Below, piece after piece: positions 1-8,088 of a DNA stretch of 64,000 bases (positions are counted from its first letter, which is position 1; the number at the start of each line of letters is the position of its first letter). The notes beneath the pieces are model-generated. The model was not told the DNA's origin and made no database searches. It worked only from the letters and a program-made list of their open reading frames with translations. The DNA is from CAG-411 sp963643465. GTDB taxonomy: Bacteria > Bacillota > Clostridia > Lachnospirales > Lachnospiraceae. The position numbers and the translations under genes were made by a program. The DNA lies in NCBI GenBank assembly GCA_963643465.1, contig CAVIJT010000003.1, positions 62,001-126,000 of the forward strand. The letters are read 5' to 3'.

Positions 1-3000
1 GCTGAACAATTGGCGGAAGGTGCTGCACAATTAGACAAGAATGGAAAGAAAATTGATTCTACTTTAATCACGATTAATTCCAGTTTAGCAGATATTGAGG
101 AAAAAGAGGCTACTTTAGCAGAAAGTCTTACTTCTGTCAAATCCGGACTTGCACAGATTGCAACAGCAAAGGCAGAACTTGAGGCGACCATTACTACTTT
201 AACTAATACAAAAGCTACGTTGGAGCAGATACAGACTACCTTAGCGGCTCTTCGTAAGCAGGAGGCAGAGTTACAGCAAAAAATTGATGCTGGCGGAGAT
301 ACTGCTGCATTAGAAGCGCAGTTAGAGGCTGTTAAGGCACAAATCAATGCTATATTGGAACAGTTGACAGCCCAGGGAATAACAGAAGAAGATTTGCCAG
401 TTAAGATTCAGGAAGTAGAAGCTGGTATTACGCAGGCAAATGAGGCTCTAAAGGAGATAAAAGCACAAGAGAAAACACTTAAAAAGAGTCAAAAAGAAAT
501 TTTAGCGGGACAGGAACAGATTACTGCAGCTAAAAAGAAGTTGACGGCTACGAAAGCACAGCTTGAGCAAGGTCAGATTACCATTGAGACAGCAAAGAAA
601 GAGTTGAATAAGCAAACGGTACTTGCAGCTATTAATTTAAGTGTGGCATCTGTGGAAGTAAATAATGGAGAGACACAGCTTTCCACTGCAAAAGATACTT
701 TGAAGGATAGCAAGGAAGCTGCTTTGGAAAAAGCAGATTTGAGTGGAATTCTTACTACTTCATTGATAGAAAATATTTTGACGGCTCAGAACTTTGAGAT
801 GCCTGCCGGATATGTGACAGAGGACAATGCTTCTTACTTAGTAAAGGTAGGAGAAGAATTGGAATCGCAGGAAGAGATAGAAGATTTGATTCTTATGGAT
901 ATGGGAATTGATGGGTTAGAGCCTATTCGTCTTTCTGATGTAGCAGATGTGGCAGTGACTGATAATGCAGATGAATCTTATACCGTAGTAAATGGAAATG
1001 CAGCGGTTTCACTTACCATTGAAAAGGCAACTGGATATTCTACGGGAGACGTTTCGGATAATCTGAATGAACGATTTGAAGAGATGGAAAAAGAAATGGA
1101 CGGTCTGCATGTTAGTGTATTGATGGACCAAGGTATTTACATCGACATGGTAGTAAATTCTGTTTTGGAAAATCTGGTAGTAGGTGCATTTCTTGCGGTT
1201 GTTATTTTATTCCTTTTCTTAAAGGATATTCGACCAACATTGATCGTTGCCTGCTCTATTCCACTTAGTGTAGTGGCAGCTATTGTATTAATGTATTTTT
1301 CGGGAGTTACATTAAATGTAATTTCTCTTTCTGGTTTGGCACTGGGTGTAGGTATGTTGGTAGATAACTCTGTCGTTGTTATTGAGAATATATTCCGTAT
1401 GAGAAATGAAGAAGGTGCCAGCGTGCGACGGGCATGTATTGAAGGTGCAAAACAGGTAACAGGTGCTATTATTGCATCTACATTGACTACCGTTTGTGTC
1501 TTTGCACCAATTGTCTTTACAGAGGGTATCACAAAGCAGATTTTTGTGGATTTGGCATTGACTCTTGCATATTCTTTGCTTGCCAGTCTGGTTGTCAGTC
1601 TTACATTAGTACCTGCTATGGCACAGGGATTGCTTCGTAAAGATAAAATACGAAAAGAAGGTCTTTTTGAAAAGATACAAAATGGATATGGATTTTTGCT
1701 TGAAAAAGTAATTCATAAGAAAGCCATTGTACTTTTGGTTTCACTTGGAATGTTGATTCTATTTGTTTGTTTAGCATTTTCAAGAGGAACGACCTTTATG
1801 CCAGCCATGGGAAGTACCCAGATGACGGCAACGGTATCTGCACCAGAAGATTCTGATATGACAGATGAAGAACTTTATAAAGAGATGGATAAAGTTATGG
1901 AACGCATGTTAGAAGTGGAAAATGTAGAAACCGTAGGAGCTATGTCAGGTGCTTCCAGTACCATGTCCATGATGTCTGGTTCTGGGGGAGGTGCCATTTC
2001 TGTATATATTTTGTTGGATGAGGATGCCAATATAGACAATGCAAAAGTGAAAGCAGAAATGCAGGAAAAATGTAAAGATTTCAATGTGCAAATAGACATT
2101 GAAGAGTCTGCCATGGATATGAGTAGTCTTATGGGTTCTGGACTTTCTTTGGAAATTCGAGGTAAGGATTTAGATAAATTACAAAAAATCTCCGAAGATA
2201 TTATGGAACGTGTGCAGGATGTGGATGGAATTGCAACTATTTCAAATGGTTTGGAAGACAGCGAGCAGGAACTGAGAATTACAGTAGATAAAGACAAGGC
2301 TATGGAATATTCTCTTACAGTGGCACAGGTATACCAACAGATTTATGGAAAGCTGGCAGATGCCAAAAGTGCAACTACATTGTCTACAGATACGGAAGAT
2401 TTGGATGTATATGTGAGCAATGAAGAGAATACCAGTATGACAAGAGAGGATTTGAAGTCTTTGAAACTCTCTTATACAGATTCTGAGACACAGGAGAGTA
2501 AAGAGGTAAAACTTTCTAAAGTGGCAGATATTAGCATGGCAGATTCACCAACCAGTATTAATCGAAGAAATCAGACTCGATATATGACCGTTTCTATTGC
2601 ATTGAAAGAAGGATATAATGCAAGTCTTGTTAGTGAAGATGTGTCAGAGGCATTAAAGGATTATGAGATGCCAAAAGGATATACTTATGATTCTACTGGT
2701 GAGGATGAGACAACATCTGAAGCAATGGGACAGGTATATTTGTTGATGGTAGTTGGTGTTTTGTTTATGTATTTGATTATGGTGGCGCAGTTCCAATCAC
2801 TGCTTTCTCCATTTATTATCCTGTTTACTATACCACTTGCGTTTACCGGTGGTTTCATGGGACTTTACTTTACAGGAAGTGAAGTCAGTGTGATTGCCAT
2901 GATTGGATTTGTTATGCTTGCCGGTATTATTGTAAACAATGGTATTGTACTTGTGGATTACATTAACCAGTTGCGTGCATCTGGAGTGGAGAAATACGAG

Positions 3001-3249
3001 GCGATTGTGGCAGCAGGACGTATTCGACTTCGTCCGATTTTAATGACAGCCATTACTACTATTCTTGGTTTGGTACCAATGGTAGTTACAAATGAGAGCG
3101 GTTCAGATATGATGAAACCGATGTCTATTGTTGTTATCGGGGGAATGATTTACGGAACATTGCTTACATTGTTTGTAGTACCTTGTATTTATGCAATATT
3201 AAATAGAAAATCAGATGCAAAACTTATGGAAGCAGAACTTGACGAGTAG
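1..3249 (+). CDS. RND-family efflux/export permease (5'-truncated)
   Basis: The reading frame is open at the first base, so the N-terminus lies outside the window. The visible part is an AcrB/HAE1-like resistance-nodulation-division permease, a proton-driven exporter in the cytoplasmic membrane. The first ~240 residues are a Glu/Gln/Lys/Ala-rich coiled coil rather than the usual porter domain. Two TM blocks follow: VVGAFLAVVILFLFLKDIRP with the LGVGMLVDNSVVVIENIFR segment, and later VGVLFMYLIMVAQFQSL with LAGIIVNNGIVLVDYINQL, both typical of RND TM4-TM6 and TM10-TM12. Gram-positive members have no TolC partner, and the substrate cannot be told from sequence. The gene ends at a strong hairpin terminator. 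An upstream membrane-fusion partner would be outside the window. Family call is firm; substrate is unknown. Confidence 0.93.
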   Translation, partial: AEQLAEGAAQLDKNGKKIDSTLITINSSLADIEEKEATLAESLTSVKSGLAQIATAKAELEATITTLTNTKATLEQIQTTLAALRKQEAELQQKIDAGGDTAALEAQLEAVKAQINAILEQLTAQGITEEDLPVKIQEVEAGITQANEALKEIKAQEKTLKKSQKEILAGQEQITAAKKKLTATKAQLEQGQITIETAKKELNKQTVLAAINLSVASVEVNNGETQLSTAKDTLKDSKEAALEKADLSGILTTSLIENILTAQNFEMPAGYVTEDNASYLVKVGEELESQEEIEDLILMDMGIDGLEPIRLSDVADVAVTDNADESYTVVNGNAAVSLTIEKATGYSTGDVSDNLNERFEEMEKEMDGLHVSVLMDQGIYIDMVVNSVLENLVVGAFLAVVILFLFLKDIRPTLIVACSIPLSVVAAIVLMYFSGVTLNVISLSGLALGVGMLVDNSVVVIENIFRMRNEEGASVRRACIEGAKQVTGAIIASTLTTVCVFAPIVFTEGITKQIFVDLALTLAYSLLASLVVSLTLVPAMAQGLLRKDKIRKEGLFEKIQNGYGFLLEKVIHKKAIVLLVSLGMLILFVCLAFSRGTTFMPAMGSTQMTATVSAPEDSDMTDEELYKEMDKVMERMLEVENVETVGAMSGASSTMSMMSGSGGGAISVYILLDEDANIDNAKVKAEMQEKCKDFNVQIDIEESAMDMSSLMGSGLSLEIRGKDLDKLQKISEDIMERVQDVDGIATISNGLEDSEQELRITVDKDKAMEYSLTVAQVYQQIYGKLADAKSATTLSTDTEDLDVYVSNEENTSMTREDLKSLKLSYTDSETQESKEVKLSKVADISMADSPTSINRRNQTRYMTVSIALKEGYNASLVSEDVSEALKDYEMPKGYTYDSTGEDETTSEAMGQVYLLMVVGVLFMYLIMVAQFQSLLSPFIILFTIPLAFTGGFMGLYFTGSEVSVIAMIGFVMLAGIIVNNGIVLVDYINQLRASGVEKYEAIVAAGRIRLRPILMTAITTILGLVPMVVTNESGSDMMKPMSIVVIGGMIYGTLLTLFVVPCIYAILNRKSDAKLMEAELDE

Positions 3250-3259
3250 AATAAAAAAT

Positions 3260-3296
3260 GTGGCACAGGCAAAATTGCCTGTGCCACGTCTTTTTC
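3260..3296. terminator. Bidirectional intrinsic terminator
   Basis: A 12-13-bp perfect stem (GTGGCACAGGCAA / TTGCCTGTGCCAC) is flanked by an A-run on the left and a T-run on the right. It separates the convergent RND and DUF885 genes and can serve both. Confidence 0.9.
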
Positions 3297-3303
3297 TGAG
3301 AAT

Positions 3304-5070
3304 TTATTTCTGTTCTTCCATCCAATCCTGCATATATTTGTCGATAATAGAAAATGGAGCATCGCCCACATTCAAAAGGAAAGTATGAAATTCTTTAGCG
3401 TTAAAGTTATCACCTAACGTATCTTCTGCATCTTTTCTAAGTTCCATAAATTCAATATAGCCAATCACATATTGCAGATAGTTTGCAGGATCATCCACTA
3501 CAATATCAAATATCTGGGATGCAACTTCTTTGTCTGTAATTCCATAATTGCCAAGGTAATCCAAAAGGTCATCTTCTGTCCAGCAGTCATAATTAACACC
3601 AATATCTATCTGGGCATACAAGCAAAGATTGAAAATCATATATTGTTTTGCAAATTCCCCAACATTATCTTCAAGACCTGCAATATTGTAAGAGTACATT
3701 TCACAGTAAGTTGCCCAGCCTTCGCTGTAACCGCCGTAGCTTAACAGAGAACGGATAGGGCTTTCGTTATGCTGGTTAAAGTATACACTTTGCAATAAAT
3801 GTCCCGGATATCCTTCATGAGCAAGGGTTGTAAAAATTTGAGATAAATCGTTGTCACTGGCACCGTTGATATAAATGCTGTTTTCTTTGTAGTTATCTAA
3901 CTGTGGTGTCAGATAGAAAGCAGGGCTTACATGATCTTCTAAAGATTTATCTACATATTTTACCGTATAATTTACATCTCCCAAGTCAGGGAAATCTTCT
4001 TTTACTGCTTCTATGAGATATTCCATAATTTCATCTGGGTCCGTCATCGGAAATTTCATATTCATATAGTCTTTTTCTAAGGAAGAGTCATTGCTTGCCA
4101 TAAGAGACAATTTAGTAGCTGCCTGCTGCATGGTTGTTGTCAATGCACTTTTCATCTCAGAAACCGATTTGTCAGAGCCAGTAATGGACTGAGCAAGTTC
4201 TTCGTAGTATTCGGTTCCGTTTGGAAGGTTTCCTACACCGCCTTCGTATTTTCCGGTTCCTTTCAGTTCTTCCAGTGTTTCAATAAGACTTTGGTAAGCT
4301 GGAATAATAGAGTTCTTTACCGCATCTTCATTTTCCTTTTTGAAAGAAGTCTTTTCTTTTTTGGTAAGCCAATCAAAATTGTCGATACGGTCTTCAAATA
4401 TAGTAATCAGTAAATTGTCATCAGGATTTTTAATAAAGTCCTCACATTGGGAAATGATGTTATCCGCATTATGGTCTGGCATGAATAAACCTGCATCGGA
4501 TTTTTCACGCTCATATTCTTCAATCTGCTGGAAATAGTCATTTACTGTGAGAAGGAGGGAAAGGTACGTTTCCACGTCCTCTTTGTCATCTATATTGTAT
4601 TCAGAAAGAAGAATTGGAAGTTGAGCCTGAATACCTGTGGTATTTCCAAGTGCTTCTCCATAAAGTAAAAAGTCCTCCTCGTCATCAGAAATACGGTAGT
4701 AATCTTCTAATATATCATAAGTAAGCTGTTGGTCTTTTGTTAATGCAGAATATTCGAATTCCTCTAAACGTTCGTTCATGTTTTCCGCTTCGGCAATGGT
4801 CTGTTTGCTTGCTTCTACACCAAACTCCCCTAAGGTTGGTGTCACATTTGTAATGCCATAATCTTCTGGTTTTGATAACGTATAATTTAGTGTAATACCG
4901 TCTTCTTGCACTTTTTTTACAAATAATTCATCTGTGAATTCATCAAAGGCGGCCTGTTCTTCTTTTGCGTCCACTTGTTTCTTTTCTTTCGTTTTCTCGT
5001 TTAGGTTTTCACAACCGGTTGCCTGAAGGCAGACCGCAATCACACAAATCCAAGTAATCCATCTTTTCAT
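3304..5070 (-). CDS. DUF885-family lipoprotein, HExxH-type putative metallopeptidase
   Basis: This 588-residue protein has a lipoprotein signal peptide at residues 1-20 with the lipobox LQATGC, so the mature protein should be lipid-anchored outside the membrane. The C-terminal half carries HEGYPGHLLQ at about residues 418-427, the HExxxH-like zinc motif typical of DUF885 proteins, followed by the conserved YSEGWATY block. DUF885 members are believed to be M32/M3-like gluzincin peptidases, but most are uncharacterised. The Lys/Glu-rich stretch after the lipobox looks like a wall-spanning tether. It is monocistronic, converging with the RND gene and diverging from spmB. The start was chosen because it opens directly into the lipoprotein signal. 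Confidence 0.9.
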   Translation of the reverse strand: MKRWITWICVIAVCLQATGCENLNEKTKEKKQVDAKEEQAAFDEFTDELFVKKVQEDGITLNYTLSKPEDYGITNVTPTLGEFGVEASKQTIAEAENMNERLEEFEYSALTKDQQLTYDILEDYYRISDDEEDFLLYGEALGNTTGIQAQLPILLSEYNIDDKEDVETYLSLLLTVNDYFQQIEEYEREKSDAGLFMPDHNADNIISQCEDFIKNPDDNLLITIFEDRIDNFDWLTKKEKTSFKKENEDAVKNSIIPAYQSLIETLEELKGTGKYEGGVGNLPNGTEYYEELAQSITGSDKSVSEMKSALTTTMQQAATKLSLMASNDSSLEKDYMNMKFPMTDPDEIMEYLIEAVKEDFPDLGDVNYTVKYVDKSLEDHVSPAFYLTPQLDNYKENSIYINGASDNDLSQIFTTLAHEGYPGHLLQSVYFNQHNESPIRSLLSYGGYSEGWATYCEMYSYNIAGLEDNVGEFAKQYMIFNLCLYAQIDIGVNYDCWTEDDLLDYLGNYGITDKEVASQIFDIVVDDPANYLQYVIGYIEFMELRKDAEDTLGDNFNAKEFHTFLLNVGDAPFSIIDKYMQDWMEEQK

Positions 5071-5231
5071 TCTTGTTATCCTCTCGTTTCTAAAAATTTG
5101 GTGCTATTGTTAGTATATCGACAATAAGCCTATTGTAGCACATAGAAAGTGGTTTGATAATAAAAAAAGTAATAATGTTTGAAATTTTATCATAAGACAT
5201 AATAGGCGGAAAAAAGGAGCAGGTAGAGAGT

Positions 5232-5744
5232 ATGCTGGTTAAGATTTCTGATTTTATGATACCGATGGTTGTGTTTTATATTGTTGGTTATGGAATGCTG
5301 ACAAAAGTAAATATTTTTGATTCCTTTTTAAAAGGGGCAAAGGATGGAATCCGAGTGGTGGTGGACATTTTACCTACTTTGATAGGGTTAATGGTAGCCA
5401 TTTCCATTATTCGGGCAAGTGGTACGCTTGAGTGGCTTGGAAATCAGATGGGAGGTTTCACAGAGCATTTGCATTTTCCGAAAGAACTGATGCCTTTGGT
5501 TATCATAAAAATGATTTCTTCTTCGGCAGCTACCGGACTGCTTCTTGATTTATATAAAACCTATGGAACCGATTCCACTATTGGAACTATGGCATCGATA
5601 TTGATGAGTTGTTCGGAGACCATTTTTTATACAATGGCAGTATATTTTGCTGCAGCAAAAGTGAAAAAAAGCAGATATACTCTTGCAGGGGCTTTATTTG
5701 CTACATTGGTGGGGATTATTGTAACCGTTTTTTTGGTATATTAA
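5232..5744 (+). CDS. spmB: Spore maturation protein B homologue (SpmB, nucleoside-recognition/Gate domain)
   Basis: This 170-residue polytopic membrane protein fits the usual SpmB length. Recognisable blocks are LPTLIGLMVAISIIRASGTL, FPKELMPLVIIKMISSSAAT, and DSTIGTMASILMSCSETIFY with TMAVYF, which correspond to the SpmB FPxELxPxxIxxPISGSxA and SxExxFYVLxVYF motifs. In Bacillus, SpmA and SpmB act together in spore-core dehydration. The usual partner spmA is absent: the upstream neighbour is the divergent DUF885 gene, and a terminator lies downstream. The signature residues RPISGSGA are changed to KMISSSAA. It may be an orphan paralogue with a different role, such as a small transporter or gate. 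Confidence 0.82.
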   Translation: MLVKISDFMIPMVVFYIVGYGMLTKVNIFDSFLKGAKDGIRVVVDILPTLIGLMVAISIIRASGTLEWLGNQMGGFTEHLHFPKELMPLVIIKMISSSAATGLLLDLYKTYGTDSTIGTMASILMSCSETIFYTMAVYFAAAKVKKSRYTLAGALFATLVGIIVTVFLVY

Positions 5745-5848
5745 AAAAGTACATAAATTCTACAAAAAAATAAGATAGAATGTGAAATGAGAGAGAGAAA
5801 AACAAATAAAAATGGAAAGTAGAATGAAAAAGTGAATGGAACGGAAAG

Positions 5849-5880
5849 AGGAGATTGGCACTTGCCAGTCTCTTTTTTTT
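5849..5880 (+). terminator. Intrinsic terminator after spmB
   Basis: A hairpin GAGATTGGCA / TGCCAGTCTC (one G-T pair) is followed by eight T. No convincing gene occupies 5745-6019; the short open frame there overlaps this hairpin and has no family resemblance. Confidence 0.8.
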
Positions 5881-6019
5881 ATTCTAGAGGAATGTTTGCA
5901 AGCGAATCGAGTAGGAGTCAGTCTAATCGATTATGCAAATTTGCCGAAATAATACTTAATAAGGAAAAAATTACTATTTTTATTAGAACAACAAAAAAGA
6001 AATCACAAGGAGAAAATAA

Positions 6020-7285
6020 ATGAAAGAGCTTGGAATTGTAATCTGCAACTATAATAAGGTTTCCTATGTGTTAAAGTGTATTGAAACGGTGCTTGCATCA
6101 GAGTATCGTGATTTTGATCTGTATGTAGTAGACAATGCTTCTACCGATGATTCTGTGAAGGCAATCCGAGAGAAATATGGAAATTGCGTAGAGATTTTAG
6201 AAAATTCAGAAAACTTAGGAGGTTCTGGTGGATTTAATACGGGACTTCGTAAGGTTTTGGAAAAAGAGTATAAATATGTATGCTGTCTTGATAATGATGT
6301 GCAGGTGACGCCTGAAGCCATTGGAGCTATGAGAGACTTTTTGGAACAAAATCCAAAGGTAGGTATGGTAGGAGCCAAAGTATATCATTTACAAATGAAA
6401 GAATATGTGCAGCAAATGGGGTTGTATATTCATTTTAATCCCTTTCATGCAGAGACTATATTTGCAGATGTAAAAGACGATGCCAGTCTTCCGGAAGTGG
6501 TGTATTGTGATACAGTAGCAGCATGTGCTCTTATGATGCCTGTCAAAGTGGTAAAAGAGGTAGGATTGATGCCAGAGGATAATTTTATTTATTGGGATGA
6601 TATGGAGTGGGGATACCTTGTTAAGAAAAAAGGGTATCAAGTGGCGGCAATTGGAGCTGCCAAGGTATATCATGAAATGAGTGCCAATGTACGAAGAGAA
6701 AATACATTCTCGAATTATTATTTGTGGAGAAATAATTTAAATTTTTATATGAAGTATACGCCAGCAAACCTTAGAGATACCATGTGCTTTTCTATGCTTT
6801 CTTCTGTGTTTGATGCCATATATGAGAGCCTTTATCGGGAGGAGCATAATGTGGCAAGTACCATACAATTTGCGTTTTTTGATGCCATGATGGGAAAAAG
6901 GGGAAAGGCGGAAACAGGAAAGATACAAAAGAATGATGGTAATAACAGAAAATTTATAGATACCTTACAAAAATATCAAAAAATTTGTGTGGTGGATGAA
7001 GAGGGAATTTCATTGAAAAATGCCATTGCCAAATTAGCACCACACATAGAATTTGTGGAAACTGGGGATGCTGATATTGTGTGGAAAAGTTGTCCTTATG
7101 TGATGCAGGTGAAAGATGAATCACTTACGTGTATTTATGTGGATCGAAATTGGAATGTACTTGCGGATGCCAGTGATTTGGAGATGGTAAAAAACTACCC
7201 ATACAGTTTGCAATTATTTATATATATGCACCAAGATACATTTTGTCTGGAGAGCGCCAAACGATGTGTGGTAGATAAAAAATAG
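6020..7285 (+). CDS. GT2-family glycosyltransferase (rhamnosyl/galactofuranosyl-transferase-like)
   Basis: The protein has 421 residues. The N-terminal ~270 residues form a GT-A fold of family GT2: ICNYNK at 8-13, VVDNASTDDS around 36-45 (nucleotide binding), LGGSGGFNTG near 67-76, the metal-binding CLDNDVQ near 91, and the acceptor/base motif FIYWDDMEWG near 190. This pattern matches bacterial rhamnosyl- and galactofuranosyl-transferases that build cell-wall or surface polysaccharide from nucleotide sugars in the cytoplasm. The C-terminal ~130 residues, with a short charged linker near 300, resemble no domain I recognise. AAGGAG lies 8 nt before the ATG. It stands alone, with no polysaccharide cluster around it. 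Confidence 0.9.
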   Translation: MKELGIVICNYNKVSYVLKCIETVLASEYRDFDLYVVDNASTDDSVKAIREKYGNCVEILENSENLGGSGGFNTGLRKVLEKEYKYVCCLDNDVQVTPEAIGAMRDFLEQNPKVGMVGAKVYHLQMKEYVQQMGLYIHFNPFHAETIFADVKDDASLPEVVYCDTVAACALMMPVKVVKEVGLMPEDNFIYWDDMEWGYLVKKKGYQVAAIGAAKVYHEMSANVRRENTFSNYYLWRNNLNFYMKYTPANLRDTMCFSMLSSVFDAIYESLYREEHNVASTIQFAFFDAMMGKRGKAETGKIQKNDGNNRKFIDTLQKYQKICVVDEEGISLKNAIAKLAPHIEFVETGDADIVWKSCPYVMQVKDESLTCIYVDRNWNVLADASDLEMVKNYPYSLQLFIYMHQDTFCLESAKRCVVDKK

Positions 7286-7331
7286 GCAGTATTTGTAACA
7301 TAAACTTAATATCTTTTTTTGTGGAATTGTT

Positions 7332-7359
7332 TTGAAAAAATGAGCATCTATGTTATAAT
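7332..7359 (+). promoter_or_regulatory. SigA-type promoter for ndk
   Basis: TTGAAA (7332-7337), a 16-bp spacer, then TATAAT (7354-7359). The predicted transcript has a leader of about 205 nt before the ndk start, unusually long for ndk. I see no known riboswitch in 7366-7565. Confidence 0.65.
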
Positions 7360-7573
7360 TGTTTTATAAAAGTGAAGAGGATGTATGTTTTTTGCAAAAT
7401 GTGGAATAATAGGCTTCAAAAGGCATGTGCTGAATAGAAGAGATTGACGCTAAAATATACAGGCATCTTAGCAGACAACATATGACACGTAAAAAGAAAA
7501 ACGGAGCCGAATTACTTTATTATTTTTACGAAATAAGGTGAGTTTTTTCTCGACTAATTAAGGAGGGGTATTT

Positions 7574-8002
7574 ATGATGGAAAAGACATTGGCATTAGTA
7601 AAACCAAATGGTGTGGAAGAGAATCACGTAGGCGAGATTTTAGGTTTTTATGAGAAGGCAGGGCTTAAGATTTTAGCACTTAAGATGATTAAGGTTAATA
7701 AAGAGTTTGCTAGACAGCACTATATTGATTTGAAAGATAAACCATTTTATCAGGAATTGGTTGATTTTATTTCCAGAAGTCCATTGGTGGCACTGATTTT
7801 AGAGGGAGAAGATGCAGTAGATACCGTACGTCGCGTCAATGGTGCCACAGATCCTGCGGAGGCAGAAGAAGGAACAATTCGTTATAAGTACGGAGGAGGC
7901 AAGACTGATAATACAGTGCATGGTTCTGATTCGGTAGAACATGCAAAGAGAGAGATTTCTATGTGGTTTCCGGAATTTTTAGATTCCTATTTGGATGATT
8001 AG
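7574..8002 (+). CDS. ndk: Nucleoside diphosphate kinase
   Basis: At 142 residues this is near the standard NDK length. It opens with EKTLALVKPNGV, the NDK signature start (TxxxIKPDxV), and carries NTVHGSDSVEHAKREI near residues 113-128, containing the phospho-acceptor histidine (about His116). The enzyme moves the gamma phosphate from ATP to other (d)NDPs through a phosphohistidine. Several family-conserved positions are altered (RRVNGATDPAEAEEGTIRYKY in place of RxxxGxTxPxxAxPGTIRxDF), a known variant in Clostridia. A perfect AAGGAGG lies just upstream. Two ATGs stand in tandem and either could start. It is monocistronic between its own promoter and terminator. Confidence 0.93.
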   Translation: MMEKTLALVKPNGVEENHVGEILGFYEKAGLKILALKMIKVNKEFARQHYIDLKDKPFYQELVDFISRSPLVALILEGEDAVDTVRRVNGATDPAEAEEGTIRYKYGGGKTDNTVHGSDSVEHAKREISMWFPEFLDSYLDD

Positions 8003-8016
8003 GGAAAAGAGGGAGG

Positions 8017-8045
8017 AAGGCTGTGTAAAAGCACAGCCTTTTTAG
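8017..8045 (+). terminator. Intrinsic terminator after ndk
   Basis: Stem AAGGCTGTG / CACAGCCTT with a 6-nt loop, followed by TTTTT. Confidence 0.88.
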
Positions 8046-8088
8046 CTCTATTAAGAAGTATAACACGAAACGAGAGGGGGAGGGTGCC

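Noticed and set aside
5832..6023. 63-codon open frame between spmB and the glycosyltransferase
   Set aside because: It runs through the spmB terminator hairpin, has no Shine-Dalgarno and no recognisable composition of a real protein.
7366..7573. Possible riboswitch in the ~205-nt ndk leader
   Set aside because: I could not match any known aptamer core or find a convincing long stem or terminator/antiterminator pair; only small hairpins are visible.
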